Assembly: GCA_046328715.1 (NCBI GenBank)
Contig: JAXLWB010000001.1
Location: forward strand, 124,001-188,000
Length of the DNA: 64,000 bases
Source of the DNA: JAXLWB01 sp046328715
GTDB taxonomy: Bacteria; Chloroflexota; Anaerolineae; Caldilineales; Caldilineaceae
Direction of reading: 5' to 3'
Shown: one piece after another, positions 51,506-59,706 of the stretch
Numbering within the stretch: the stretch's first letter is position 1
How the letters are laid out: each line of letters starts with the position of its first letter
The notes under the pieces: generated by a model
The model's database searches: none
The model's input: the letters and a program-made list of their open reading frames with translations, nothing else
What the model was told of the DNA's origin: nothing
Program-made: the position numbers and the translations under genes

Positions 51506-53137
51506 TTACTTGCTAACCGACAGGAACTCGTACCAATCGCGGAAGACCACGGACTCGTAGCCCTGGACTTCTTTACGGAAGACAGTCACGCCGGTAGTCC
51601 AAACCACGGGAATGCGTGGTACATCATTGTGCACAATTTCTTCTGCTTTCTGATAGATGGTCTCGCGCTTGGCCGGATCAGCTTCGGTGCGTCCGTCGAT
51701 CAAAAGTTGTGCCAATTCGTCGTTGTTGTAGCAATCTTCCTTCTTGGGTTCACCGACTGGGTGGGCAAAGTGATAGCCGATGTAGTTATCGGGATCGCCA
51801 TTGTCTGAGCCCCAGCCCAACATCCACATTGGGAATTTGCCTTGATTGCGATCATCCAGATAGGCGCCCCAGTCTTCGGTCTTCAGATTGACCTTGATGC
51901 CCACTTTGGCCAGGTCGGCAGCAATCGCTTCACCAATCGCCTTGGAGTCGGGGAAGTAGCCACGGATAACCGGAATGTACCAAAAGTCGGTCTCGAAGCC
52001 ATCGGGCAACCCAGCTTTGGCCAGCAGTTCTTTGGCCATATCCGGATTGTATTCGAAGGGCTTGATATTGGGATTGGAACCCAGAATGGCTGGCGGTTGG
52101 AAGGAACCAGCCAGTTGACCATAGTCGCCATAGAAGGCGGGGATCAGGGCGGCCCAGTTCACGGCATGGGCAATTGCCTGACGTACTTCCAATTTATCAA
52201 AGGGTTCGGTGCATTGTTGGAAGGAAATATAACCGGTGCTCAATGCTGGGCGCTCGTAGAGGACGAGATTGGGATCCTCTTTGGCGGCGGGCAGGTCAGT
52301 TTGGGCCAAGTCCGCCTGTTGAACGGTTCCGGCCTGGAGTTCGGCAAAGCGGGCTGAGTTGTCCGGGATCGAGCGGAAAATGATGCGATCCAACTTCACC
52401 TTGCCACCCCACCAATCGTCATTGCGCTCGACGGTGATGTGATCATCCGGTACCCACTCGACAAATTTGAAGCGACCGGTGCCGACGGCGGTGCCGGCAG
52501 GTGTACCATACTTGTCACCCTGGGCTTGAACGGCGGTTGGGCTGTTCATGCCAAAGACAAAGTGCTCCGCCAGTTTGGCCAACAACACACCGCTAGGTGC
52601 CGACAATTTCAGTTGCACGGTATATTCGTCAATAACATTGACTTCCTCAATCGCCAGATCGGTGCCAAATTCATTGGTATAATATTCAAAGGTACGGCCA
52701 AAGCGCCACTCGTTGTTGGGATCGCGCCAGCGATCCATGTTCCACTTGACAGCCTCAGCGTTGAAAGGCGTGCCATCATGGAATTTGACGCCTTTGCGCA
52801 GATGGAAGATCCAGGTCTGGCTATCGGTGGTCTCCCAGGACTCCGCCAGCCACGGGATCGGCTTGGTCGAGGTGCCTTCTAAGGCCACTAGCCCATCGAC
52901 AATGGTGCTGATCACACGGGCCGACTCACCATCGGTCTGCGTTCCACTATCCAATCCTACCGAGTCTCCACCACGACCGACAACGAGCGTGCCTCCAGTG
53001 CTGGCTGCGGCTGCGTCACCTGCTGCTGGTGCTGCGGCTCCGCTTGTACTCCCGGTAGGGGCAACTGCTGCGGGACAGGCAGCGAGCAGCAGGCTGACGA
53101 TGATCAGCGTTGCTGTAATGATCCAACTTCTTCTCAT
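51506..53137 (-). CDS. ABC transporter substrate-binding lipoprotein (SBP family 5)
   Basis: 543 residues from the ATG at 53137 with AAAGGAG upstream; the longer frame to 53203 is a run-through. The lipoprotein signal MRRSWIITATLIIVSLLLAAC puts the lipid-modified cysteine at 21. An Ala/Gly/Thr-rich linker follows. The SBP_bac_5 core carries WIFHLRKGVKFHDGTPFNAEAVKWNMD and TGRFKFVEWVPDDHITVERNDDWWGG. The C-terminal QLLIDGRTEADPAKRETIYQKAEEIV is standard. It captures a peptide or other oligomer outside the membrane and feeds the two permeases downstream. Confidence 0.95.
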   Translation of the reverse strand: MRRSWIITATLIIVSLLLAACPAAVAPTGSTSGAAAPAAGDAAAASTGGTLVVGRGGDSVGLDSGTQTDGESARVISTIVDGLVALEGTSTKPIPWLAESWETTDSQTWIFHLRKGVKFHDGTPFNAEAVKWNMDRWRDPNNEWRFGRTFEYYTNEFGTDLAIEEVNVIDEYTVQLKLSAPSGVLLAKLAEHFVFGMNSPTAVQAQGDKYGTPAGTAVGTGRFKFVEWVPDDHITVERNDDWWGGKVKLDRIIFRSIPDNSARFAELQAGTVQQADLAQTDLPAAKEDPNLVLYERPALSTGYISFQQCTEPFDKLEVRQAIAHAVNWAALIPAFYGDYGQLAGSFQPPAILGSNPNIKPFEYNPDMAKELLAKAGLPDGFETDFWYIPVIRGYFPDSKAIGEAIAADLAKVGIKVNLKTEDWGAYLDDRNQGKFPMWMLGWGSDNGDPDNYIGYHFAHPVGEPKKEDCYNNDELAQLLIDGRTEADPAKRETIYQKAEEIVHNDVPRIPVVWTTGVTVFRKEVQGYESVVFRDWYEFLSVSK

Positions 53138-53499
53138 GATAAGCTCCTTTGCTATATGTATGGATTGTTTATACTGACGCTCGGAACTCAGGTACATTCC
53201 CATACCTCAAAAATGCGTTTGGTTGACAACGGCTAAGATGGAGAACGATCTAGTGTGAAACCAGCGATGAACCATTCAGCGTAGCCTGTACATTACCATG
53301 TCACTTAAGTTTCAGACACTCTTTTGCAGGCAAAGTCTGTAAATTATCTGAAGTTCAGGTGAGTGACCTGTCATTGGGTATGCGGTGCCACTGATTTGGC
53401 AGTCCGTAACCTGAGTTTTTGATTCGAAAAGGAGAATCTTTTTCAATTATTGCAGAGGTGAGACTTTTACGCAAACCTGCACGTGATCCCAATTCCAAT
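53138..53499. other. promoter region of the ABC operon and gap to the next gene
   Basis: About 360 bases without a gene. On the minus strand a TATAAAC box occurs about 35 bases before the binding-protein start codon, but no clear -35 element is seen. Nothing else recognisable. Confidence 0.35.
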
Positions 53500-54177
53500 T
53501 TAGGACTTCACAACGTAGTAGACCGCTACATCCACACTCGGTGTCGGTTTGCGGAATTGAACTGCAGGGAGGGTCTGCATTTCGATCTCGAAGCGCCAGC
53601 CTTGATCTTCCATACGGGCCAGAACTTCGAGTGCCTGGGGGCGGCTAGGGTCGGCGAGGATCAGCTTGCCACCTTGAGCTAGGTTGCGGCTGAAAATTGG
53701 CTCAATCCAGGTATGCATGGCCCGCTCGTAGAGGATATCTGAGCCGATCAGCAGATCATACTGGATATCGTGTTCCCAACGACGCCAATCGCCCAGGAAT
53801 TGTTGGATGCCCGCTATTCCATTTTGGGCTGCATTATGGGCCGCTAATGTCAATGCGCCAGGTTGATGATCGGTCTGCCAAACCTGCGCACCCAGGCTTT
53901 GGGCCACAAGCCCAGGTAAACCAACGCCTGTCCCCAGCTCCAAGATCCGTTTGCCGCAAAGCCAATCTGCGTTACGTCCTAGGTAAGTGCTTAATCCAAT
54001 CGCTGATTCCCACAGTAGGTAGCCATAGGGCACATACTCCAACTCGTCGGCTACCTCCAGCAGTGCATCCTGGTCGAGCACGGCCGTGACTTGCCACGTA
54101 CGATCGTTAATCGTGAGCGGGATCGTATGTAAGGGCACGGTGACGGGAAGCGAGAGACCGATTTTTTCTTCATTCAT
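53500..54177 (-). CDS. Methyltransf_16-type (METTL21-like) SAM methyltransferase
   Basis: 225 residues from the ATG at 54177. Key segments are GYLLWESAIGLSTYLGR, RILELGTGVGLPGLVAQSLGAQVWQTDH (SAM motif I and II) and YDLLIGSDILYERAMHTWIEPIF. They follow the order of the lysine-methyltransferase-like family PF10294. The post-I Asp and the D-I-L-Y motif are present. Bacterial members may methylate proteins or small molecules. The ribosome site is weak. Confidence 0.88.
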   Translation of the reverse strand: MNEEKIGLSLPVTVPLHTIPLTINDRTWQVTAVLDQDALLEVADELEYVPYGYLLWESAIGLSTYLGRNADWLCGKRILELGTGVGLPGLVAQSLGAQVWQTDHQPGALTLAAHNAAQNGIAGIQQFLGDWRRWEHDIQYDLLIGSDILYERAMHTWIEPIFSRNLAQGGKLILADPSRPQALEVLARMEDQGWRFEIEMQTLPAVQFRKPTPSVDVAVYYVVKS

Positions 54178-54353
54178 TTGACACAAGCTCTGTAGGTGGT
54201 AACCGTTGTATAGACGAATTGCACAGTGTCTGGGCGCTGACTATGAGTAAACTTGAATTGATTTGCTGGATTCCTTTCTGCTATGCTACCGTAGAGTAGA
54301 TGATTCTTGCGAATCCTTTTGTTGATTGGACGTAACAACCAAGGCGGCGGTGA

Positions 54354-54395
54354 AACTTGACCGGCACTTCACGGTCAAAATGTGCCGGCCAAGTT
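54354..54395 (+). promoter_or_regulatory. leader RNA with mutually exclusive hairpins before the antiporter gene
   Basis: AACTTGACCGGCAC (54354-54367) can pair with GTGCCGGCCAAGTT (54382-54395), giving a long stem with one mismatch. The same left arm can pair over seven bases (TTGACCG, 54357-54363) with CGGTCAA (54372-54378). The right side can also fold alone as GCCAAGTTGGC. The structure is 36 bases before the start codon and could act as a switch. Confidence 0.5.
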
Positions 54396-54430
54396 GGCAT
54401 GACTTAATGGTAACGATTGGATAAACGTTT

Positions 54431-55663
54431 ATGGTTCTTCCTTTTTTGCTTGCAGTCGCAATTGTGATTCTTTCCGCAAAATTGAGCGGTTGGGCGTCAA
54501 ATCTGATCAACCAACCCACTGTGCTCGGTAAACTCCTGATAGGTCTTATCCTTGGCCCCTCGCTCTTCAATATTTTTGGCAGTGACTATTTTCATAGCGC
54601 CAATGTGAACGAAATACTCCACCTGCTTGGTGAACTGGGTGTCATCCTGTTGATGTTTGTCGCCGGACTGGAGATCGACCTCAACGAAATGCGCAAATCC
54701 GGTTTGGCGGCGACCTTGGTTGGTACTTCAGGCGTGATCGTACCTATGATTCTGGGCGCGCTTACTTCGCTGGCCTTTGGCTATGGGGTCACGCCAGCGA
54801 TCTTTATTGGCGTTGTCTTGACCGCAACCTCAGTAAGCATTTCGGCGCAGACACTGATGGAACTGGGACGCTTGCGCAGCCGAGCCGGGTTGACGATCCT
54901 GGGCGCAGCTGTGGTGGATGATGTACTGGGCATTGCCGTACTCTCGGCCTTTGTGGCCCTAGCTCTGGGCGGAGAAGGGGGCGGCATTGGCAGCATCGTG
55001 CTGGTCGTGGTGCAGATGTTGGTCTTCTTGGGCGTGGCCGCACTTGCTGCTTTCTATGTGGTGCCAAGGATTCTCGACTTTTCTAAACGGATGCCTGTGA
55101 GCCAGCCGATGATGGCGACTCTTTTTGTTTTGATTTTGCTCTACGCTTGGGCCTCTGAAACTTGGGGCCAGGTTGCGCCGATTACTGGCGCATTTGTCCT
55201 CGGTGCTGGACTTTCTGGCAGCCGATTCAAACACGACATCGAACAAGGGATCCATGCCACGGTGTACGCCTTGTTTGTGCCGATCTTCCTGGTCAACATT
55301 GGTTTGACCGCTGACCTGACCAAGCTTTCCTCGAATGATATTGGTTTGACCATTGCCATCTGTCTGGTGGCGATCGTTTCGAAGATTATTGGCTGTGGTG
55401 CAGGGGCCAAACTGAGTGGCATGACTTGGAAGGAGTCGCTGCGCATTGGTGTGGGGATGATCTCACGTGGCGAGGTGGGTTTGATCGTGGCTGGCGTGGG
55501 TGTGACCAAGGGAGTGATTGGCAACAATGTCTTCACTGTCTCTGTGGTAATGGTGCTAGTTTCAACCTTGGTTACGCCACCGCTGTTGCGTCTCGTCTTC
55601 CAGGATGTGCCAGCCGACAATGAACCGAGCGCACCAACCAAAGCCAAGGCTGCTGCAACCTGA
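54431..55663 (+). CDS. CPA2-type cation:proton antiporter (Na+/H+ or K+/H+ exchanger)
   Basis: 410 residues, about 12 membrane helices throughout. The family core is visible: LGKLLIGLILGPSLFNIFG, VILLMFVAGLEIDLNEM (the GLE motif) and GAAVVDDVLGIAVL with the ion-binding Asp pair 163-164. Then ISRGEVGLIVAGVGV near 346. Members exchange Na+ or K+ for protons in the membrane. There is no C-terminal TrkA domain. It is followed by a small PII-like protein gene 128 bases downstream, suggesting joint regulation. Confidence 0.94.
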   Translation: MVLPFLLAVAIVILSAKLSGWASNLINQPTVLGKLLIGLILGPSLFNIFGSDYFHSANVNEILHLLGELGVILLMFVAGLEIDLNEMRKSGLAATLVGTSGVIVPMILGALTSLAFGYGVTPAIFIGVVLTATSVSISAQTLMELGRLRSRAGLTILGAAVVDDVLGIAVLSAFVALALGGEGGGIGSIVLVVVQMLVFLGVAALAAFYVVPRILDFSKRMPVSQPMMATLFVLILLYAWASETWGQVAPITGAFVLGAGLSGSRFKHDIEQGIHATVYALFVPIFLVNIGLTADLTKLSSNDIGLTIAICLVAIVSKIIGCGAGAKLSGMTWKESLRIGVGMISRGEVGLIVAGVGVTKGVIGNNVFTVSVVMVLVSTLVTPPLLRLVFQDVPADNEPSAPTKAKAAAT

Positions 55664-55671
55664 TGCGTTAA

Positions 55672-55772
55672 GGCAGGACACAGAGGGCGCAGAGGAGCCA
55701 CGGAGAGCACAGGGAGAAACCGAGAAACGTTCTCTTGTTCTCTGTGTTCTCCGTGTCCTCTTTATCCCTAAT
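55672..55772. repeat. GGACACAGAG palindromic repeat between antiporter and PII-like gene
   Basis: aggacacagagggcgcagag and ggagagcacagggagaa on the left are approximately matched in inverse by ttctctgtgttctccgtgtc ctc on the right. A long hairpin that may attenuate transcription between the two genes. Confidence 0.55.
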
Positions 55773-55791
55773 CTTACTGTGAGAGGTATCT

Positions 55792-56142
55792 ATGTCTCAA
55801 CTGCTTGTTTTTGTATTGCAAGACGAAAACCGTGAACAAGACTTGCTTTCTGCTTGGTTGGAGCAGGGTGTTCCTGGAGTGACCATTATGGACAGCTATG
55901 GTATGAGTCATCAGCACACGAATGGCACCTTCGATGATCTTCCCTTGATTCCAAGTCTTTCCTCTATTCTTCGCACCCAGGAAGATCCCAGCCTAACCTT
56001 CTTCACGGTACTGCCCGACGACTTTGATGTCGATGGTCTAATCGCCGCCAGCGAAAGTGTCCTGGGTGATCTGGATGAACCTAATGTTGGTATCGCCTTT
56101 ACGCTGCCGATCACAAAGACTTGGGGATTGAGGAAACGTTAA
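55792..56142 (+). CDS. small PII-like signalling protein
   Basis: 116 residues with GAGAGG before the ATG. Start MSQLLVFVLQDENREQDLLSAWLEQGVPGVTIMDSYGM is the beta-alpha-beta of the ferredoxin-like PII fold. The middle SILRTQEDPSLTFFTVLPDDFDVDGLIAASESVLGD and the end NVGIAFTLPITKTWGLRKR complete the second half. The typical T-loop Tyr is absent and the flexible segment (HQHTNGTFDDL) is His/Asp-rich. Likely a trimeric ligand sensor for the antiporter upstream; this pairing is inference. Stop overlaps that of the convergent oxidoreductase at TTAA. Confidence 0.72.
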   Translation: MSQLLVFVLQDENREQDLLSAWLEQGVPGVTIMDSYGMSHQHTNGTFDDLPLIPSLSSILRTQEDPSLTFFTVLPDDFDVDGLIAASESVLGDLDEPNVGIAFTLPITKTWGLRKR

Positions 56143-57305
56143 TAGACGTTGAACTCTGCGTGAATTTCTTTGTTGGCTAATCGATCGATCCGCAGTTCAT
56201 CAATATTGATCGAATGCGCACGTCCATCGAGAATTTCCTCGGCCATCAACATGCCAGTGGCGGGCGAGTGCATGACTCCATGTCCGCTGAAACCGCTGGC
56301 ATTCACATAGTTGGGCAGTTGCGGATGGCGACCTAAAATAGGCATGTGATCAGGCGTGATCTCATACAGTCCGGCCCAGCAGAGATTCTTTGCCAGTCCT
56401 GCCTCTTCCAAGATCGGAAAACGAACAACCCCTGCATCGAGTACTGTGTTCAGCCATTGCCAATCGACGGTGAAATTTTCTCCGGGTGGCTCGTTCAGAT
56501 TGGACAGGCCAAAGACCACGTTGTCATGCTCTTTGCGCATATAGAAGCCACTGCCAACATCGATCGTCAGCGGAATGTCACGCGGAATGCGATCAAATGG
56601 TTCGGTCATGTAGGCACAGCGTCGGTAAGGCAACACAGGAATCCCCAAGCCTGCCAAAGCACCCACCTGCCCTGACCACGCCCCCGCCGCGTTGACTATC
56701 GTTTCGCAAGCAATTTCACCACTCGGGGTCTGTACGGCAACCACCCGATCCCTATCCCGCTTGATCCCAGTCGCCGGTGTCGAACGCAACAAACGCACAC
56801 CCATTTCTCTGGCCCGTTGCAAATAACCCATCGCAATGCCATGTGGATCGCAGTAGCCATCGTTCGGTCCAAAGGTTGCGCCCAATAACCCATCGATTTT
56901 GGTAAAGGGGAAACGGCGTTCGATCTCTGCGGGTGTCAATAATTCTGTTGGCACGCCGAGGCTATGCTGTAGGGCCACTTGTCGCTGATACTCAGCCCAG
57001 GTCGCCGGATCATCGATCAGCAGCAGATAACCGACTTGTTTCAAGCCAGAATAACCGCCAACTTCTTCATGGAAGTGTTTCAGCCGCTCAATGCCGTAGA
57101 TCGAGAGGCGGATGTTCACCTCATTGGCAAATTGATGACGCACCCCTGCCAGCGATTTGGCAGTGCTTCCTGTCACTTCCGTTTCCGCTTTTTCCAAAAT
57201 CACAACGTCCGTACAGCCACGAACGGCCAGATGATAGGCAACCGAGGCGCCAACAATCCCAGCACCAATAATGACAACAGCAGCAGATTCTTGGATCATG
57301 TTCAT
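56139..57305 (-). CDS. FAD-dependent oxidoreductase of the DAO family (sarcosine oxidase beta-like)
   Basis: 388 residues from the ATG at 57305; another ATG two codons inside is equally possible, and the frame runs on to 57446 without a good site. FAD motif VVIIGAGIVGASVAYHLAVRG with EKAE after strand 2, then GSTAKSLAGVRHQF. Core INAAGAWSGQV-like EIACETIVNAAGAWSGQVGALAG. It ends GLYEITPDHMPILGRHPQLPNYVNASGFSGHGVMHSPATGMLMAEEIL, the standard DAO terminus. Oxidises an N-methyl or amino acid to imine. Substrate unknown. Confidence 0.92.
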   Translation of the reverse strand: MNMIQESAAVVIIGAGIVGASVAYHLAVRGCTDVVILEKAETEVTGSTAKSLAGVRHQFANEVNIRLSIYGIERLKHFHEEVGGYSGLKQVGYLLLIDDPATWAEYQRQVALQHSLGVPTELLTPAEIERRFPFTKIDGLLGATFGPNDGYCDPHGIAMGYLQRAREMGVRLLRSTPATGIKRDRDRVVAVQTPSGEIACETIVNAAGAWSGQVGALAGLGIPVLPYRRCAYMTEPFDRIPRDIPLTIDVGSGFYMRKEHDNVVFGLSNLNEPPGENFTVDWQWLNTVLDAGVVRFPILEEAGLAKNLCWAGLYEITPDHMPILGRHPQLPNYVNASGFSGHGVMHSPATGMLMAEEILDGRAHSINIDELRIDRLANKEIHAEFNVY

Positions 57306-57405
57306 GCTCGAATCAATGTGACAGCTCGATGGAGGAATTATAACATTATCGTTTGAGTAGCGGATAGTTTGGCGAGACTTGTGACTAAGAGGTAGACATA
57401 TCCTC

Positions 57406-57452
57406 TTGACAATGTTTATGAATGCGTTATAATGAATGATATTCATTCATTA
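57406..57452 (+). promoter_or_regulatory. consensus sigma-70 promoter with 9-bp palindromic operator
   Basis: TTGACA (57406-57411) and TATAAT (57428-57433) are 16 bases apart. The last bases of the -10 run into TAATGAATG-ATATT-CATTCATTA (57430-57452), a perfect palindrome of the TetR-operator type. It points to the DUF5360 gene at 57562. Position over the transcription start suggests repression. Confidence 0.65.
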
Positions 57453-57561
57453 ATATGATCTGGAAATGGTGAATGGCTCGCTCTGTGGCAACGTGGCATA
57501 CCGCATCTTCTGTTTTGTTCGGCAAAGCCTTAACTCTAGAGCATAGCAAAAGCAACAGTTT

Positions 57562-57951
57562 ATGAAGACGCTAAAAATTTTATTTTGGGTGGTTGATCTT
57601 GGCTTTGTCCTTTACTGGCTGATCACGCTCTTGCACTTGATCCCGCCATCGTTTCTCTTCAAAGATTATGACAACCCAATCCTGAGCGCCTGGAATTGGT
57701 CGTTTCTGCCACTTGATCTGCTGATTTCTACTACGGGTATGCTCAGTTTGTGGCGCTTTCAACGTCATGATCCGCAGTGGCGTAGCTTTGCCCTGATTTC
57801 CTTGGTGTTGACCTTTTGTTCTGGCCTCCAAGCTATTGCCTATTGGGGCATTCGAGGTGACTTTGATCCGTTTTGGTGGGGGCCTAATTTGTTTTTGCTG
57901 CTTTACCCGTTGTTTTTCATTCGATCTATTGGATGGCCAGGTGAAAAGTGA
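57562..57951 (+). CDS. DUF5360 family membrane protein
   Basis: 129 residues, four membrane segments: about 5-26 (KILFWVVDLGFVLYWLITLLHLI), 42-61 (WSFLPLDLLISTTGMLSLW), 72-92 and 103-122. The string LFKDYDNPILSAWNWSFLPLDLLI is what I know from the DUF5360/YvaD family. Function unknown. The strong promoter and operator upstream suggest inducible expression. No regulator gene lies next to it. Confidence 0.85.
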   Translation: MKTLKILFWVVDLGFVLYWLITLLHLIPPSFLFKDYDNPILSAWNWSFLPLDLLISTTGMLSLWRFQRHDPQWRSFALISLVLTFCSGLQAIAYWGIRGDFDPFWWGPNLFLLLYPLFFIRSIGWPGEK

Positions 57952-58024
57952 TTTATACTCGATAGGGCAATTCACTCACGCACAGTTTCATCCTTTGTTG
58001 TAAACTATTTCATGGAATCTAATC

Positions 58025-59635
58025 TCAGCTCTCACTCATACCATATTTCCTGTAGAAGGTGTTGGCCAGGATTGCATCGGGGTCATATTTTTTCTTCGCA
58101 TCGAAAAAGTCGTTGATCATCGGATAGGCGGCTTGGAGTTGTTCGCCTGTGTAGTAAAGCTGGTAGGGCAGGAAGAAGCGTCCGCCAACCTGCAAGGTGA
58201 GGTCGATCAACTCACCCGTGATCTTGCGCATTTTCGCGTGACCGGCTTCGTCGGTGCGTTGGTTGATGTAGAGCACAATTGAAAAGGCATCGTCGGGCGC
58301 ATAGTTGAGAAAGTTATCCTCTTTGTGGACCACACGCACCGAGCAGTTGAGCAAGTTGCCTTCGTTCGTCACCATGATCTGACGTAACCCATCGATAAAC
58401 GGTACAAACTGGTTGCGAGGAATAAAGTACTCGTGCAGAATGTCGGTTTCGTCTGGTAATGTATTCTGTAAATAGGGCACCGAATCGTGCATCGGTTCAT
58501 TGCGCGAGACCAGGCAAGCTTCACCCTCCTTCATCGCTTGGTTGCGGCTCACCACCGAGCAGGACTCCAGACGTGGCTCGATGTTCTTCTCGGCAAACCA
58601 CTTAAGCCGCATCGCCATTCCACCCAATTTCGAGGCATTCAACACAAGGCGGCGCAGCTTGGTGCTGGAAACTTCACCTAATGGCGGAATCTCGGCGTCG
58701 GGTAGATCGACCTCGCTGTAGGTGTAGAGCATCATCTCTTTCAGAAAGGATTGCGGCGCAGTGGACATGTGAGCGTAGAACAAGCCCAGCTTCTCATCGG
58801 GCAGTAGCTCCTGAGAAAAGATCTCTGGAAATTGCTGATAGTCGATCAGTCGGCGGGCTGGCGCATAGATCGAATTTTCTGTAATCTCCAGTGTGGCGTC
58901 TAGCACAATGCCAAAAAGTCCGTAGCCGCCGATGATCAGGTGAAATAGCTCAGCATTCTCTTCACGACTTGCCTTCACAATCGTGCCGTCAGCCAATATC
59001 ACCCGCAGCGAACGAATCGTGCGCCCCACAGAGCCTGCTCGATGATCCATCCCGTGTGCGTTGACCGAGATCGATCCGCCGACGCTGAAGATGTCGCTCG
59101 ATTGCATGGCTTTGACTGCGTATTTTGGATGAATCGCATTTTGAATATTGTGCCAGGTTGCGCCGCTTTGTACAGTAATAAGCTTGTTGGCCTCGTCTAG
59201 CTCTACCTTGTTGAAGCGCAACATATTCATCACTAATGCATTGTGGGCAAAGGCCTGTCCACCCATGCTATGGCGCACGGCAGCAATCGAGACGTTGAGT
59301 TTGTTCTCGCGCGCAAAGCGCAGCGTATCGGCGATCTCCTGTTCATTGCTGACGCTGACAATGCCATAGACTGCGGTCTTGTTGAGATGGCTGGCATCGT
59401 TGATCGTGCCGCCTTGTTGCAGCCACGGTAACTGAACAGAAGACGTTGCTTTCTGGATTTCGCCAATCGCAAGATCCTCCTGGGCCATCTCAGGAAAGAG
59501 TGGCGCAAGCTCTTTTTCGCCCGTGGGATCAGCCGCCAGTTGATTAGCTTTGCTGCCTGTAAAATAAAAGATTGGTACAGCGATCAATGTTCCTAAAAGA
59601 GTTCGGCGGCTTAAAAGGTTTTTGTTTTGTGTCAT
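58025..59635 (-). CDS. Tat-exported FAD-linked oxidoreductase (VAO/aldonolactone oxidase type)
   Basis: 536 residues from the ATG at 59635; the longer frame to 59710 overlaps the upstream gene. The N terminus NLLSRRTLLGTLIAVPIFYFTG is a twin-arginine signal. The FAD_binding_4 domain runs YGIVSVSNEQEIADTLRFARENKLNVSIAAVRHSMGGQAF; the His in AVRHSMGGQ may hold FAD covalently. SVGGSISVNAHGMDHRAGSVG is the family's pyrophosphate loop. The C-terminal ALO/GLDH-like substrate domain ends PDAILANTFYRKYG. Oxidises a sugar lactone or alcohol outside the membrane. Last gene of a three-gene set. Confidence 0.88.
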   Translation of the reverse strand: MTQNKNLLSRRTLLGTLIAVPIFYFTGSKANQLAADPTGEKELAPLFPEMAQEDLAIGEIQKATSSVQLPWLQQGGTINDASHLNKTAVYGIVSVSNEQEIADTLRFARENKLNVSIAAVRHSMGGQAFAHNALVMNMLRFNKVELDEANKLITVQSGATWHNIQNAIHPKYAVKAMQSSDIFSVGGSISVNAHGMDHRAGSVGRTIRSLRVILADGTIVKASREENAELFHLIIGGYGLFGIVLDATLEITENSIYAPARRLIDYQQFPEIFSQELLPDEKLGLFYAHMSTAPQSFLKEMMLYTYSEVDLPDAEIPPLGEVSSTKLRRLVLNASKLGGMAMRLKWFAEKNIEPRLESCSVVSRNQAMKEGEACLVSRNEPMHDSVPYLQNTLPDETDILHEYFIPRNQFVPFIDGLRQIMVTNEGNLLNCSVRVVHKEDNFLNYAPDDAFSIVLYINQRTDEAGHAKMRKITGELIDLTLQVGGRFFLPYQLYYTGEQLQAAYPMINDFFDAKKKYDPDAILANTFYRKYGMSES

Positions 59636-59706
59636 AATCCATCTCGTTCTATACGTGTGTTTCGTCGAAAAGCGGCGTAAGAAATTATCTTGCGCTACGA
59701 TGGCAA

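Noticed and set aside
54959..55710. Minus-strand frames opposite the antiporter
   Set aside because: They mirror membrane-helix codons of the antiporter and carry no recognisable domain.
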